Source: Scandinavium vulneris_A (GTDB lineage: Bacteria; Pseudomonadota; Gammaproteobacteria; Enterobacterales; Enterobacteriaceae). From it: DNA of 64,000 bases. Location of the stretch: the NCBI GenBank assembly GCA_046518185.1, contig JBKGRZ010000005.1, positions 1-64,000 on the forward strand, read 5' to 3'. The notes under the pieces were generated by a model. The model saw only the letters and a program-made list of their open reading frames with translations, did not search any database and was not told the DNA's origin. Positions 34,882-43,785 of this stretch are shown here, one piece after another (position 1 is the stretch's first letter; each line of letters begins with the position of its first letter). A program made the translations under genes and the position numbers.

Positions 34882-36215
34882 CCGGACGCAAGCCCGCACA
34901 CCTTTTATTGGTCGATGACGATCCCGGTCTGCTGAAGCTGCTCGGGATGCGCCTGACCAGCGAAGGCTTTTCAGTGGTCACGGCAGAAAGCGGGCAGGAA
35001 GGCCTGCGCGTCCTGGCGCGGGAAAAAATAGATCTGGTCATCAGCGATCTGCGAATGGATGAAATGGATGGCCTACAGCTGTTCGCCGAGATCCAGAAAG
35101 TGCAGCCGGGGATGCCGGTGATCATTCTCACCGCCCACGGATCGATTCCCGATGCGGTCGCGGCCACCCAGCAGGGCGTGTTCAGCTTCCTGACCAAGCC
35201 GGTCGATAAAGACGCGCTGTACCAGGCCATTGATGACGCGCTGGTGCATACCGCCGCGGCGGGCGATGACCAGTGGCGGGAATCGATTGTGACCCGCAGC
35301 CCGGTGATGCTGCGTCTGCTCGAGCAGGCGAGGATGGTGGCGCAGTCGGACGTCAGCGTGCTGATCAACGGCCAGAGCGGCACCGGGAAAGAGATTTTCG
35401 CCCAGGCGATTCACAACGCCAGTCCGCGCGGGAAATACCCGTTCATTGCCATTAACTGCGGCGCATTGCCGGAACAGCTGCTGGAATCGGAACTGTTTGG
35501 CCATGCGCGCGGGGCGTTTACCGGCGCGGTCAGCAATCGCGAAGGGCTGTTCCAGGCGGCGGAAGGCGGCACCCTGTTCCTTGATGAAATTGGCGACATG
35601 CCGTCACCGTTGCAGGTCAAACTGCTGCGCGTGTTACAGGAACGCAAAATTCGCCCGCTCGGCAGCAATCGCGATATCGACATCAACGTGCGGATCGTTT
35701 CCGCCACCCACCGCGATTTGCCCAAAGCGATGGCGCGCGGCGAGTTCCGTGAAGATTTGTACTATCGCCTGAACGTGGTGAGCCTGAAAATTCCCACGCT
35801 TGCCGAGCGAACCGAAGATATCCCACTGCTGGCGAATCATCTTTTGCGCCAGTCCGCCGATCGCCATAAGCCGTTTGTGCGCGCGTTTTCGACCGATGCG
35901 ATGAAGCGACTGATGGCCGCCAACTGGCCGGGCAACGTGCGCCAACTGGTGAATGTTATCGAACAGTGCGTGGCCTTAACGTCCTCCCCGGTAATTGGCG
36001 ATGCGCTGGTCGAGCAGGCACTGGAGGGCGAGAACACCGCGCTGCCGACCTTTGTTGAAGCGCGCAATCAGTTTGAACTCGTCTACCTGCGCAAACTGCT
36101 GCAAATCACCAAAGGCAACGTGACCCACGCCGCGCGAATGGCGGGGCGCAACCGCACGGAATTCTACAAATTGCTCTCGCGCCATGAACTCGACGCCAAC
36201 GATTTTAAAGAGTAG
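34878..36215 (+). CDS. glrR: Sigma-54-dependent response regulator GlrR (QseF)
   Basis: A 445-residue activator. The receiver domain covers residues ~8-120 with phospho-acceptor Asp57 (VISDLRMDE). The AAA+ domain holds Walker A GQSGTGKE and the sigma-54 contact loop GAFTGA. A Fis-type HTH closes the protein (ITKGNVTHAARMAGRNRTEFYKLL). Its binding sites and the sigma-54 promoter lie 2.4 kb upstream at glmY. The gene is translationally coupled to glrG. Confidence 0.97.
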   Translation: MTGRKPAHLLLVDDDPGLLKLLGMRLTSEGFSVVTAESGQEGLRVLAREKIDLVISDLRMDEMDGLQLFAEIQKVQPGMPVIILTAHGSIPDAVAATQQGVFSFLTKPVDKDALYQAIDDALVHTAAAGDDQWRESIVTRSPVMLRLLEQARMVAQSDVSVLINGQSGTGKEIFAQAIHNASPRGKYPFIAINCGALPEQLLESELFGHARGAFTGAVSNREGLFQAAEGGTLFLDEIGDMPSPLQVKLLRVLQERKIRPLGSNRDIDINVRIVSATHRDLPKAMARGEFREDLYYRLNVVSLKIPTLAERTEDIPLLANHLLRQSADRHKPFVRAFSTDAMKRLMAANWPGNVRQLVNVIEQCVALTSSPVIGDALVEQALEGENTALPTFVEARNQFELVYLRKLLQITKGNVTHAARMAGRNRTEFYKLLSRHELDANDFKE

Positions 36216-36279
36216 CCCGGCATGCGCTCCAACGTTATGATAGGGTAAGCAACCGGTTACGCGGATAAGACAGGAAACC

Positions 36280-36618
36280 ATGAAAAAGATTGATGCGATT
36301 ATTAAACCCTTCAAACTCGATGATGTGCGTGAAGCGCTGGCGGAAGTCGGCATCACCGGGATGACGGTAACGGAAGTGAAAGGCTTTGGTCGTCAGAAAG
36401 GTCATACCGAGCTGTATCGCGGCGCGGAATACATGGTCGATTTTCTGCCGAAGGTGAAAATTGAAATTGTGGTGACCGATGATATCGTCGATACCTGCGT
36501 GGATACCATTATCCGCACAGCGCAGACCGGCAAAATCGGCGACGGCAAGATTTTCGTCTTTGACGTAGCCCGTGTGATTCGTATCCGTACCGGTGAAGAA
36601 GACGACGCGGCAATCTGA
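36280..36618 (+). CDS. glnB: Nitrogen regulatory protein P-II
   Basis: A 112-residue signal protein that senses 2-oxoglutarate and ATP/ADP and controls NtrB and GlnE. Tyr51, the uridylylation site, is in the T loop GHTELYRGAEY. The C-terminal signature TGKIGDGKIFVFDVARVIRIRTGE is intact. It follows glrR by 64 bases on the same strand and can be part of that transcript. It is convergent with dtpC. Confidence 0.98.
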   Translation: MKKIDAIIKPFKLDDVREALAEVGITGMTVTEVKGFGRQKGHTELYRGAEYMVDFLPKVKIEIVVTDDIVDTCVDTIIRTAQTGKIGDGKIFVFDVARVIRIRTGEEDDAAI

Positions 36619-36649
36619 TGTCTGCGCGCCTCTCCCCGGGGCGTGATGT

Positions 36650-36677
36650 CGCTGCCCGCCACGTTCCGCGGGCAGCG
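36650..36677. terminator. Hairpin between glnB and dtpC
   Basis: CGCTGCCCGC and GCGGGCAGCG form a perfect 10-bp GC-rich stem between the convergent genes. There is no T run on either side, so it may protect 3' ends rather than terminate. Confidence 0.45.
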
Positions 36678-36684
36678 AACAGCG

Positions 36685-38142
36685 TTAGTCTTCGCTGGCT
36701 GCCATTCGCGGCGCTGAATTTCCCAGCAGTCTCCTGACCCCAATAATCAGCAGTATCACCGCCACACAGCCCAGCGTCCATTCGCCCATTTGTGCGAAAA
36801 AGTGCCCGTAGGCGGCGACGGCGGTTTCGCTGATTTGCGCTTCGGTCGTTTGCTGCGCGACCACGCCCGCCAGCCAGTTGGCAACGGCCCCGGTGGCGAG
36901 CATATAAATCCCGGTCAGCACCCCGGTTACGCCCGGCATGTTCAGACGGGTGATCTGCGCCATCGCGACCGGATCGATAAACAGTTCGGCAAATCCCATC
37001 AGCGCCAGACCCGCGACCATCATGCTCATCGACGCATGACCGTGCAGCTGGCTCTGATGCGCGTTTAGCGCCAGCAGCATAAAGCCCGCCCCCATCAGCG
37101 TCAGGCCAAAGGCAAACTTCAGCCACACCCGCAGGGCAGAGCTGCCGCCCGGACGCACCAGCCATGCCAACACCACGCCTGCCGCCATTACCGCTACCGC
37201 ATTCACCGACTGGAACAGCGCGGTAGGCACCTCAACGTTCAACCAGCGCCGGTCGACGAAATGGTCGATGAACAGGCTGATGGAGCTCCCGCCCTGCTGG
37301 GCCAACACCCAGAAGAGTGTCCCGGCCAGCATCAGCCACACAATTTGCCATAGCGCGCGCCGATGCTGCGGTGAGGCAATCATAATCCGCGCCACCATCT
37401 GCGCGGCAATCAGACACACCGCCGCCAGCAGATAACCGGCCCAGTTTCTTTCCAGCAACACGGTGAAGAACACCGGGGCAAGGCACAGCATCACCAGCAA
37501 CCAACCCCAGGTTGGCAGCACAAAACGCCTGGCCTGTAGCGCCGGTTTATTGACGCCGCGGGTGTCGCGGAAGTGGTGGTGCCCGCTGAGGAACACCATC
37601 AGCCCGATAAACATCCCAATCCCCGCCAGCGCAAAGCCGACGTGCCAGCCATACCACTGCGCCGCCAGGCCGCAGACAATCGGCGCGGCGATAGACCCGA
37701 CGTTCCCCGCGGCATACAGCAGCGAAAATCCGCCATCGCGACGGCTGTCGTTGGCGTCGTACAGTTCACCGAGCAGGCAGCTGATATTGGATTTGAACAG
37801 ACCATAGCCGCAGATGATGATCGCCAGCGCCAGGTACAGGCTCATGGTGCTGTCGGATTCGAGGCCCAGCACGATGTGACCCAGCGTCATCAGCAGGGCA
37901 CCGGCAATTACCGCCACGCGGTTACCGAGCAGCCGGTCGGCAATCCAGCCGCCGAGAATAGGGGTGACATAAACCAGAGAGGCGTAGGCGCTGAACAGGC
38001 CGATAGCATGGCTGTCGTCAAAGCCGAGCTGGTGGGTGAGATAAAGGATGAGCAGGGCACGCATGCCGTAAAAACTGAAGTATTCCCAGATTTGAATCGC
38101 CACGATGTAGTAAATCGCGCGCGGTTGTGAGGGTGTTTGCAT
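36685..38142 (-). CDS. dtpC: Di-/tripeptide:proton symporter DtpC (YjdL), POT family
   Basis: A 485-residue inner-membrane peptide transporter. POT-family features include the N-terminal EYFSFYGMRALLILYL (ExxExYY-like region) and the PTR2 signature FALAGIGMF and LGELYDANDSRRDGGFSLLYAAGN. It matches E. coli DtpC, which prefers lysine-containing peptides, and lies next to cadA as in E. coli. The likely role is supply of lysine for the decarboxylase. It is downstream of cadA on the same strand beyond a terminator and a REP unit. Confidence 0.93.
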   Translation of the reverse strand: MQTPSQPRAIYYIVAIQIWEYFSFYGMRALLILYLTHQLGFDDSHAIGLFSAYASLVYVTPILGGWIADRLLGNRVAVIAGALLMTLGHIVLGLESDSTMSLYLALAIIICGYGLFKSNISCLLGELYDANDSRRDGGFSLLYAAGNVGSIAAPIVCGLAAQWYGWHVGFALAGIGMFIGLMVFLSGHHHFRDTRGVNKPALQARRFVLPTWGWLLVMLCLAPVFFTVLLERNWAGYLLAAVCLIAAQMVARIMIASPQHRRALWQIVWLMLAGTLFWVLAQQGGSSISLFIDHFVDRRWLNVEVPTALFQSVNAVAVMAAGVVLAWLVRPGGSSALRVWLKFAFGLTLMGAGFMLLALNAHQSQLHGHASMSMMVAGLALMGFAELFIDPVAMAQITRLNMPGVTGVLTGIYMLATGAVANWLAGVVAQQTTEAQISETAVAAYGHFFAQMGEWTLGCVAVILLIIGVRRLLGNSAPRMAASED

Positions 38143-38176
38143 GTTGTCTCCCTGCGCCTACGGGGTGAAGGTATTG

Positions 38177-38207
38177 TGTAGGCCGGGTAAGCGCAGCGCC
38201 ACCCGGC
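38177..38207. repeat. REP (palindromic unit) between cadA and dtpC
   Basis: TGTAGGCCGGGTAAGCGCAG followed by a GCCACCCGGC arm has the stem and the GTAGGCC tail of enterobacterial REP units. A single copy is present. Confidence 0.7.
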
Positions 38208-38234
38208 AAAAAGGGAAGTGGCAAGCCACTTCCC
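38208..38234 (-). terminator. Terminator after cadA
   Basis: On the minus strand GGGAAGTGGC and GCCACTTCCC pair and are followed by TTTTTGCCGG. It starts seven bases after the cadA stop. Confidence 0.8.
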
Positions 38235-38241
38235 TCGTTTC

Positions 38242-40383
38242 TTACTTGCTGTTTTTCAGCACTTTAACGGTGTAACGCCCGTCAGCCTGGCGATAAGCGC
38301 CGTGGATGTCGGTTTCGAAGCCCGGATAGTGAGCGCCGATTTCGCACAGCATCTGCAGGAATTCCAGCACCGGACGGCTCTCCTCGGTGATCATCTCACC
38401 TGGCATTACCAGCGGAACGCCAGGAGGATACGGCAGGATCATGTTGGCATTCACGCGGCCCACGGTCTCTTCCAGATACACCTCTTCGGTTTCACCGTGC
38501 AGCTCTTTCTGGAACGCGTCGTACGGGGTCATCACCATTTTTGGCAGCACTTCAAACGCACGGAACATCAGGTCCGGCAGGTTGTGATGCTCAACCAACT
38601 TGTGGATGTTCTGGGCCAGTTCCTGAACACGCATGTTCTCGTAGAATTCAGGATTTTCACTGTACAGCGACGGCAGCAGATTTTTCACCCGCAGGTTCAG
38701 GTCGAATGCACGTTTAAAATCGGTCAGCGCGCGCAGCAGGCTCAGCGCTTTGGTTTTGTCGATACCGATGCTGAACAGGAACAGCAGGTTGTACGGACCG
38801 GTTTTCTCAACCACGATCCCGCGCTCGTCGAGGTATTTCGCCACGATGCTGGCCGGAATACCGAAGTCGTCCATCGAACCGTCTTTTTTCATGCCCGGCG
38901 TCAGGATGGTGACTTTGATGGGATCGAGGTACATGTGTTCGTTGTCGATGTTTTTGAAACCGTGCCATGCGCTGTCAGAGCGCAGCGGCCAGCATTCCGC
39001 CCCGTCGATATGCTCCGGCTGCCAGACGTCGAAGAACCAGCCTTCGGATTCGCCTTTCAGACGCTTGATCTCTTTGCGGAACTTAATAGCACGTTCGATA
39101 GAGCCGTTGATCAGGCGCTTACCGGCGTTACCTTTCATCATTGCCGCTGCGGTTTCGGTGGACGCCACGATCCCGTAATGCGGGGAGGTGGTGGTATGCA
39201 TCATGTAGGCTTCGTTAAAGGTCTCTTCATTGACATCCCCTTTCACGTGGATCATCGATGCCTGAGAGAACGCCGCCAGCAGTTTGTGCGTGGACTGGGT
39301 TTCGTAAATCACTTTCCCTTCCACACGACCGCCGCTCATGCCGCTTTTGCCGGCATAAATCGGTGAGAAGTTGGTGTAAGGCACCCACGCGGAGTCGAAG
39401 TGAATCGATTTCACATCCAGGGTTTTCTTGATGTAGTCGGTGTTATACAGCAGGCCATCGTAAGTGGAGTTAGTGATAACCGCGTGTACAGGCCAGGTGG
39501 CGTTCGGCGTTTCTTTCACGCGTTTGGCGATGGTCGCGTGCTGGAATTCACTCTGCGGAATACCGCCCAGGATCCCGTAGGCGTTACGGGTTGGACGGAA
39601 ATAGAGCGGCGTGATGTTGCTCATCATCATCAGATGGGTCAGCGACTTATGGCAGTTACGGTCGATGAGCACGGTGCTACCCGCCGGGGCGGAGTACATG
39701 CCGACAATTTTGTTGGCAGTGGATGTGCCGTTGGTCACCATGTAGCTGCGCTCGGCGTTGAACACGCGGGCGATATACTCTTCCGCTTCTTTGTGCGGGC
39801 CGCTGTGGTCGAGCAGGGAGCCCAGTTCAGACACTGAAATCGACACGTCAGATTTCATGGTGTTGGACCCGAAGAAATCATAGAACAGGCTACCGACCGG
39901 GCTTTTCTGGAACGCGGTGCCGCCCATATGGCCTGGGGTACAGAAGGTGTATTTGCCTTCACGCACATATTTGAACAGCGATTTGGTCAGCGGAGGCAGA
40001 ATAGTGTCGATGTACTCATCGGTGTTCTGCTGAATTTTCGCCGCGATATCTTCTGCTGCACCCAGCGCATATTCAAAGAAGCGCACCTGCATCCGCAGGT
40101 CATTCAGGCTGACGTCGAGGGTTGAGTAGGTGTTGGCGAACGCATACAGCGGCATGTACTCATTCAGCTTGCTTATCTCTTCGCACAGCTCGAGGTTGTA
40201 TTTGTCCCAGTCGAAAATCACGCCGCACAGACGGGCATTGTTCTCGATAAGTTTCAGTAAATCTTCGCGGTCGTTAGGGTAAACGATGCGGAAATCCAGG
40301 CGCTCAAGGGCGCGGTGCAGTTCACGGATGGGCTCTTCTTTAAAGTAGACACCCATGTGATTCATGATTGCGATAACGTTCAT
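38242..40383 (-). CDS. cadA: Inducible lysine decarboxylase CadA
   Basis: A 713-residue PLP enzyme that turns lysine into cadaverine and consumes a proton, protecting cells at low pH. Lys367 in STHKLLAAFSQASMIH carries the cofactor. The N-terminal wing domain, PLP fold and C-terminal decamer/ppGpp-binding parts agree with E. coli CadA (715). It follows cadB by 81 bases, forming the cadBA operon. Confidence 0.97.
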   Translation of the reverse strand: MNVIAIMNHMGVYFKEEPIRELHRALERLDFRIVYPNDREDLLKLIENNARLCGVIFDWDKYNLELCEEISKLNEYMPLYAFANTYSTLDVSLNDLRMQVRFFEYALGAAEDIAAKIQQNTDEYIDTILPPLTKSLFKYVREGKYTFCTPGHMGGTAFQKSPVGSLFYDFFGSNTMKSDVSISVSELGSLLDHSGPHKEAEEYIARVFNAERSYMVTNGTSTANKIVGMYSAPAGSTVLIDRNCHKSLTHLMMMSNITPLYFRPTRNAYGILGGIPQSEFQHATIAKRVKETPNATWPVHAVITNSTYDGLLYNTDYIKKTLDVKSIHFDSAWVPYTNFSPIYAGKSGMSGGRVEGKVIYETQSTHKLLAAFSQASMIHVKGDVNEETFNEAYMMHTTTSPHYGIVASTETAAAMMKGNAGKRLINGSIERAIKFRKEIKRLKGESEGWFFDVWQPEHIDGAECWPLRSDSAWHGFKNIDNEHMYLDPIKVTILTPGMKKDGSMDDFGIPASIVAKYLDERGIVVEKTGPYNLLFLFSIGIDKTKALSLLRALTDFKRAFDLNLRVKNLLPSLYSENPEFYENMRVQELAQNIHKLVEHHNLPDLMFRAFEVLPKMVMTPYDAFQKELHGETEEVYLEETVGRVNANMILPYPPGVPLVMPGEMITEESRPVLEFLQMLCEIGAHYPGFETDIHGAYRQADGRYTVKVLKNSK

Positions 40384-40464
40384 AGTCGACTCTCCAGGCG
40401 TAGAAGGCCCCTCCCGCCACGGTGTGACAGGTGAAGAGAGGAGCCTGAGAAAGGGGGTTAGGGC

Positions 40465-41790
40465 TTAGTGGGCGCTGGCGGCGTTGTCGTCGCGGTGTTC
40501 GCGCTGGTTCATTTTGCGGCCGTAGAACATCAGGATTATCAGGCTCACAATGAAGGTGCCGGACAATTCGAAGGAGCTGGCACCCATCAGGGCGATGAAG
40601 CAGAACGCGCAGCCGAGGACGGAACACACCAGGCTTGCCAGGTTGCGAACGTTGACACCTTCGAAGCGAATCAGGTCAACGCAGGAGTAGAAGTAAGGCA
40701 GCATGGTCAGCAGCACGGCGATCCCGGTTAATTCACCGAACAGGTCAGAGGCTTTACCGCCGCTGGAGTTCATCACGGTGATGAGGATCATCAGTGCGGT
40801 CATTTTCACGGCGGCCAGCAGCAGGCCTTTTTTCGGGATCCCGTTGGCATCAACTTCGCCATACACCTGCGGGAAGTTGCCGTCATTGGCGGCACGGACC
40901 CCGGCCTGGCCGACCAGCATCATCCACGAGCCCAGTGAGGTCAGGCAGGCGAAAGCGGTAAAGGCGGAAACCATCGGCGCAGCCCAGCTGCCCATAATGG
41001 TGGAGGCGCTGATAGCGAACGGTGCACCGGAGGCTGCCATTTCAGATGCCGGATACATACCGGAAATCACCTGAGTCGCCAGAATATAAATCACACCCGC
41101 CATCGCGGTCCCGAGCATGGTTGCCAGCGGGACGGTACGTTTCGGGTTTTTCACCATCCCGGTGCTCACCGCCGCAGATTCCACGCCGACGAAGGCCCAC
41201 AGGCACAGCAGAATACTTTTGATAACCGCATGATAATCAGTGGTCTGCGAGGTATTCCAGTTCGCCTGATAGGTGGCCATATCAAACCAGTGCCAGCCGA
41301 TCACCGCCGTGACCACAACCGGGATCAGCACCAGCACCAGACCAATGGTGGTCAGACGGCTGACCCAGGTTCCGCCGAGCATATTCACAAAGGTGAAAAT
41401 CCACACGATAGCGATACAGGCGATCCCTGCCGGAACGGGATTATTTAATACCGGGAAGAAAGTAGAAAGATAGGAGACGGCGGTAATGCCGATGGCCAGA
41501 TTACCAATCCAGTTTGCATGATAATAAAGGACGCCGGTCTGGAAACCGAATGCCGGGGATATTTCACCCGCATACGCAATAGGACCACCCTGCTGAGGAT
41601 TCTTGGTTGCCAGTCGGGCATAAACATACGCCAGAGACATTGCACCAATAATAGAGATAACCCAGCCCCAGATGGCAATGCCACCGATGCCGGCGAGGTT
41701 CGCAGGTAATAAAGCAATCCCACTCCCCATCATATTACCGGCTACCACACCGGTACAGGCAAATAGCCCGATCTTTTTGGCAGAACTCAT
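40465..41790 (-). CDS. cadB: Lysine/cadaverine antiporter CadB
   Basis: A 441-residue inner-membrane APC-family transporter (12 segments) that exports cadaverine and imports lysine. The N-terminus MSSAKKIGLFACTGVVAGNMMGSGIALLPANLAGIGG is the first transport helix with the GNMMGSG substrate loop. The ATG at 41790 has CAGGAGA before it; an upstream in-frame ATG at 41832 would add 14 unrelated residues. The 376-base gap to cadC (41791-42166) is AT-rich and should contain the CadC-activated promoter, but I cannot delimit the sites. Confidence 0.96.
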   Translation of the reverse strand: MSSAKKIGLFACTGVVAGNMMGSGIALLPANLAGIGGIAIWGWVISIIGAMSLAYVYARLATKNPQQGGPIAYAGEISPAFGFQTGVLYYHANWIGNLAIGITAVSYLSTFFPVLNNPVPAGIACIAIVWIFTFVNMLGGTWVSRLTTIGLVLVLIPVVVTAVIGWHWFDMATYQANWNTSQTTDYHAVIKSILLCLWAFVGVESAAVSTGMVKNPKRTVPLATMLGTAMAGVIYILATQVISGMYPASEMAASGAPFAISASTIMGSWAAPMVSAFTAFACLTSLGSWMMLVGQAGVRAANDGNFPQVYGEVDANGIPKKGLLLAAVKMTALMILITVMNSSGGKASDLFGELTGIAVLLTMLPYFYSCVDLIRFEGVNVRNLASLVCSVLGCAFCFIALMGASSFELSGTFIVSLIILMFYGRKMNQREHRDDNAASAH

Positions 41791-42113
41791 GGTTTGTATT
41801 CTCCTGATATTAAATTGGGAGGACCGAATCATGACTCATAAATTGCTAATGACTCGACCGACTGAGTTCAAGGTTAATGATCTCCAGCAGAGAAGTCCTA
41901 AAGATAAAGTGAAGTAATCGCAAACATCAGACAAATGACATCCTGACCTTTTGCCGTTAACACATCAGGATGACATGTTGATATCAGGAAGAGATAAATA
42001 TCGTTATTTTACATATCTTTACTGGTATCGCATTGAGTTGCGAATCTGTTGCAGGCAGGCGGTTTTTGGCTGAAAAGGATAACAATATGAGGTGTCATGA
42101 TAAACATATTATT

Positions 42114-42151
42114 AACCTCATCACGCCGGGCCTTTTTAGCATGATGAGGTT
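42114..42151 (-). terminator. Probable terminator of cadC
   Basis: AACCTCATCA and TGATGAGGTT form a 10-bp stem with an 18-base loop 16 bases after the cadC stop. The T run on the minus strand is interrupted (TTAATAATAT). Confidence 0.55.
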
Positions 42152-42166
42152 TTCAATGTAGTAGCG

Positions 42167-43693
42167 TTATTTTGCAGCGAGGAAGTTATCGAGATAAGGT
42201 ACAACGCGGGTTACTGAGGTCTGGAATACGCTGTTTTCAATCCAGTACAAGGTGTTTTCACCCGGGCGTAGATTGAATGCCGTAATATAGGCATCGGCGG
42301 CCAGACGATTCTCACCTTTCATTTCGTAGACTTTACCCAACAGCACATAATTCATCCACGACATTTCCAGGTCGATCCCGGCATTAACGGCTTCAAATGC
42401 GTCATCGACTTTGCCGAGGCTTAGCATATTAATGGTTTTAATCTGGAAGAAGACTGAGGTGTGCTTTATATCGGGAATGGCGGTGACATGATTTATTTCG
42501 GCATCCAGCGCCGCCAGCTGTTTTTCATCGAGCGGCTGCTGCGAACGGCGTAAAACATCGACCAGCGCTTTTTCCGCCTGCGCATAGATAAAGTCCGGTG
42601 AATCGCTAATCACGTCTTCGAGAAGCACGCTGGCTTTGCTCAGGGAATCAATATCGCCGTTCATCAGCAGCTGATGGGCCTGATAAAAATCTGCCAGCGA
42701 TTGACTTTTCGACGGCTGATACTGGCGCAGCATCGCCTGCATGTTCTCCGGCCACGGCTGGGTTAACGCCTCTGACAGGCTACTCATCAGGTCTTTCTGA
42801 ATCGAGAGTTGGTTATCACTGGTGACGAAATAGCGTTTATCCAGCATCGTCGAACCATCGGCATTATCTACCAGTTGGACAGACATAAAGCACTGCTGGG
42901 CGCGGTAATGGCGCTGATTGACGAACTCAATGGTCAGCGTCTTGCCCGAACTGCTCGGCTCGTTGAAGTTATAGTTGGTTTTGTCATGCACCATATAGGT
43001 GGAGTAGGTGTTCAGGGAGGTCGTGATCAGGCTGCCGAGACCCACCGCATAGGCGCGCTGTGAGGCCGCGTTGTTACAGGAATTACCGTTGGCGAGGCGA
43101 ATGTCGATATCACGCGGGTTCAGCAGCAGACGGGTTTTAGTTACCGGCGGATGTGAATCAATGGTCGACATCGCCACCAGCCCCACGCAGCTGAACAGTG
43201 CCAGCAGGAACAGGCCCCAGACCCACCAGGTGGTTACGCTGCGGCGTTTTTCCGGCACGGGTGTGGACGCGGTAGGAGACGGCATCGGCTGTGAGGTAGC
43301 GGCAGATTCAGTGGGGGTGGGCGTTGGGAGAACCGTCGGCGTGACCGGGGTTAATTCTTTCCCTTCTTCCGTACACCACATTACGGTGGCGGTCAGCTTA
43401 TAGCCGCGCTTGGGCACCGTAACAATGTATTCGGGGCTGCTGTCATCGCCATCTTTGAGCGACTTGCGCAGCTCAGAAATACTCTGGGTCACGACGTGGC
43501 TGGTCACCACGTTGCGCGTCCAGACGTTGTCGATAAGCTCATCCCGGCTCAGGACTTCATCGGGATGATGGGCAAAGTAGACCAGAAGATCGATTAAGCG
43601 CGGTTCAAGGTTAAGCTGGCGACCCTGACGGCTTATCTGGTTAATGGCAGGCGAAACCAGCCATTCTCCAATGAGGACAACAGGTTGTTGCAT
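42167..43693 (-). CDS. cadC: Membrane-integrated acid/lysine sensor and activator CadC
   Basis: A 508-residue ToxR-like one-component regulator (E. coli: 512). A winged-helix OmpR-type DNA-binding domain occupies residues ~1-105 (RDELIDNVWTRNVVTSHVVTQSISELRKSL). A Pro/Thr/Ser-rich linker and one membrane segment near 155-178 (WWVWGLFLLALFSCVGLVAM) follow, then a periplasmic pH-sensing domain with two cysteines (in NSCNNAAS and QQCFMS) that match the known disulfide pair. The ATG at 43693 gives the family N-terminus MQQPVV. Confidence 0.95.
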   Translation of the reverse strand: MQQPVVLIGEWLVSPAINQISRQGRQLNLEPRLIDLLVYFAHHPDEVLSRDELIDNVWTRNVVTSHVVTQSISELRKSLKDGDDSSPEYIVTVPKRGYKLTATVMWCTEEGKELTPVTPTVLPTPTPTESAATSQPMPSPTASTPVPEKRRSVTTWWVWGLFLLALFSCVGLVAMSTIDSHPPVTKTRLLLNPRDIDIRLANGNSCNNAASQRAYAVGLGSLITTSLNTYSTYMVHDKTNYNFNEPSSSGKTLTIEFVNQRHYRAQQCFMSVQLVDNADGSTMLDKRYFVTSDNQLSIQKDLMSSLSEALTQPWPENMQAMLRQYQPSKSQSLADFYQAHQLLMNGDIDSLSKASVLLEDVISDSPDFIYAQAEKALVDVLRRSQQPLDEKQLAALDAEINHVTAIPDIKHTSVFFQIKTINMLSLGKVDDAFEAVNAGIDLEMSWMNYVLLGKVYEMKGENRLAADAYITAFNLRPGENTLYWIENSVFQTSVTRVVPYLDNFLAAK

Positions 43694-43785
43694 AAAAAAG
43701 GGGCCCAAATATGACTGCAGGAAAGTCTTAATCATATCATACCCGGGTCCCCCCTTTTTTGACCTGCGAAGGGTGAATCCGGGGC

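Noticed and set aside
38218..39366. 382-residue plus-strand frame opposite cadA
   Set aside because: Antisense to the highly conserved lysine decarboxylase; no recognisable family.
41672..41917. 81-residue frame in the cadB-cadC gap
   Set aside because: Starts inside cadB on the other strand, has no ribosome site, and the region is expected to be the CadC-controlled promoter.
43700..43785. Possible terminator between hmp and cadC with CCCCCCTTTTTT
   Set aside because: The T run is on the plus strand while both genes are on the minus strand, and no convincing stem precedes it.
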